Part shown: positions 5,582-6,870 of the stretch, piece after piece | How positions within the stretch are numbered: position 1 is the stretch's first letter | Layout: every line of letters starts with the position of its first letter | DNA from: Gammaproteobacteria bacterium | GTDB lineage: Bacteria > Pseudomonadota > Gammaproteobacteria > GRL18 | DNA length: 6,870 nt | Reading direction: 5' to 3' | Assembly: GCA_027076245.1 (NCBI GenBank) | Contig: JALTKC010000125.1 | Span: 1-6,870, forward strand | Made by a program: the position numbers and the translations under genes | Notes under the pieces: model-generated | Databases searched by the model: none | What the model saw: the letters and a program-made list of their open reading frames with translations, nothing else | Told to the model about the DNA's origin: nothing

Positions 5582-6870
5582 ATGTCATCAATACGTTTTA
5601 TTTTACTTCTGATCCTTGTTGTAAGTTCTGCCTCCGGCTGGGCGGAAGAAGAGTTTTTACAACCGGAACAGGCTTTTCAGCTTCAGCCTGCCAGAGTCAT
5701 CAGTGGTCCTGAGGGTAATCAGCTGGAAGTACGCTGGAAAATTGCTGATGGCTATTATATGTACCGCGATAAAACGGCCTTTAAGCCAAAGGATGACAGC
5801 CTGAGCATAGGCGAAGTGGAACTTTCGCCCAGTAAAACCAAGGATGACCCTTATTTCGGCAAGATTGAGGTCTATAAACATGAATTAACCGCCAAAGTCC
5901 CCTTCAGTTCTGATAAGGAAAAAGGCGCAGCGTTAACCCTGCTGGCCAAAACTCAGGGTTGTGCAGACGGTGGTATCTGCTACCCGCCGTTAAAACAGCA
6001 GGTTCATTTTAAACAACCGGCACCTATTGCTAAAAGCCCTGTAACCAAAACGATTAAACCCGCGACCAGCACCCCGGCTCCCTTAAATGAGCTGGCTAAT
6101 CTGGGTTCTGATGAGGCCATGCCGGGAGACGAACTGCTCAGCCCTGAAGAGGCCTTTAAATTTTCCCTTTCCGTACATCCTGACAAATCCAACCATCTGC
6201 AGGCTATCTGGGCAATTGCTGACAAATACTACCTGTACAAAGACAAGTTTAAATTTAAAGTGGTCGGGGATAATACCTTTTCCATTGGCGAAATAAAGTA
6301 CCCGCCCGCCATACCAAAAAGTGATGAATACCTGGGTGATTATGAAGTATATGCCCATGATCTGGTACTGGATATTCCCATTGCCGGTAAAGGCGATCCA
6401 GCGTTGCCCCTGGCCGTTAAGGTCAGTTATCAGGGTTGTGCGGAATCCGGTGTCTGCTACCCTAAAATCACCAAAACCGTTGAGCTGGATATTTCCGGTT
6501 TTTCAGCCATTTCCAATAATACCGTTCCCGTTAAAAACATTGTCAAATCTGTTGTTAAAAACAAAGGACAGTTGCAGTCTGAACAGGATGTCCTGGCCGG
6601 ACTGCTCAGTTCTGAAAATACCATCCTGGCTCTGTTAACCTTTTTCGTTATTGGTCTGGGGCTGGCCTTTACCCCCTGCGTTTTCCCCATGATCCCCATC
6701 CTCTCCGGGATCATTGCCGGCCAGGGCAGCAGTGCCGGCAGTAAGGCATTTGCCATGTCAGTGGTCTATGTACTGTCCATGGCGGTTGTGTACACTATTG
6801 TGGGAATCATTGCCGGTGTTTCCGGTGCCAACTTCCAGGTTCTGTTCCAGAACCCCTGGGTGCTGACCGG
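5582..6870 (+). CDS. dsbD: Thiol:disulfide interchange protein DsbD, 5' part, duplicated N-terminal domain
   Basis: DsbD carries electrons from cytoplasmic thioredoxin across the inner membrane to periplasmic DsbC, DsbG and CcmG. The frame is open for 429 codons and runs off the window; the rest of the membrane domain and the C-terminal thioredoxin-like domain are missing. A signal peptide (hydrophobic 6-17) probably ends after Ala21 (GWA). Two successive DsbD alpha domains follow. Copy 1 spans about 26-142 with Cys127 and Cys133 in GCADGGICYPP. Copy 2 spans about 186-301 with Cys286 and Cys292 in GCAESGVCYPK. A Pro/Thr/Lys-rich linker of about 43 residues joins them. The membrane domain opens at about 347 with TPCVFPMIPILSG, whose Cys366 matches the first transmembrane redox cysteine, and a second segment lies at about 389-413. 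In-frame TAA at 5564-5566 leaves the ATG at 5582 as the start; AAGTGG nearby is a weak Shine-Dalgarno. E. coli DsbD has only one alpha domain. Confidence 0.96.
   Translation, partial: MSSIRFILLLILVVSSASGWAEEEFLQPEQAFQLQPARVISGPEGNQLEVRWKIADGYYMYRDKTAFKPKDDSLSIGEVELSPSKTKDDPYFGKIEVYKHELTAKVPFSSDKEKGAALTLLAKTQGCADGGICYPPLKQQVHFKQPAPIAKSPVTKTIKPATSTPAPLNELANLGSDEAMPGDELLSPEEAFKFSLSVHPDKSNHLQAIWAIADKYYLYKDKFKFKVVGDNTFSIGEIKYPPAIPKSDEYLGDYEVYAHDLVLDIPIAGKGDPALPLAVKVSYQGCAESGVCYPKITKTVELDISGFSAISNNTVPVKNIVKSVVKNKGQLQSEQDVLAGLLSSENTILALLTFFVIGLGLAFTPCVFPMIPILSGIIAGQGSSAGSKAFAMSVVYVLSMAVVYTIVGIIAGVSGANFQVLFQNPWVLT

Noticed and set aside
6004..6756. Minus- and plus-strand frames of 69 to 105 codons inside dsbD
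   Set aside because: dsbD reads continuously through this stretch with all expected domain motifs, so these are shadow frames.

Overview
The window looks like ordinary core chromosome of a gammaproteobacterium of moderate GC content. The evidence is family-level resemblance of every gene to gammaproteobacterial homologues and two gene neighbourhoods typical of that class: smg-tsaC, and groEL-groES-fxsA with cutA-dsbD. A perfect CIRCE operator in front of groES points away from the enteric bacteria, which use only sigma-32 there, and towards a lineage that keeps the HrcA repressor. I cannot name the genus.

Layout: (1) 1-249, plus strand, the last 82 residues of a GGDEF-domain protein. (2) 369-1400, plus strand, smg and tsaC three bases apart. 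(3) 1401-1588, a convergent gap with a strong hairpin that can terminate both tsaC and groEL transcripts. (4) 1589-3623, minus strand, the groES-groEL operon; its leader (3624-3862) holds a CIRCE operator, a sigma-32-like promoter candidate and helically phased A-tracts. (5) 3863-4942, minus strand, fxsA and a small CYTH-domain phosphohydrolase. (6) 4943-5141, a divergent control region with a possible structured leader for cutA. (7) 5142-6870, plus strand, cutA and the first 429 codons of dsbD, which runs off the end.

The genes cover housekeeping and stress functions: tRNA t6A modification (TsaC), cytoplasmic protein folding (GroES/GroEL), periplasmic thiol reduction (DsbD), a trimeric metal-tolerance protein (CutA), a polyphosphate-type hydrolase (CYTH) and a membrane protein (FxsA). 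No mobile element, CRISPR array, tRNA or rRNA is visible, and I see no new multi-gene system. The points most worth a second look are the tandem duplication of the periplasmic redox domain in DsbD and the cutA leader, where a hairpin arm covers the ribosome binding site, an upstream segment can compete for the same strand, and seven T's follow directly.
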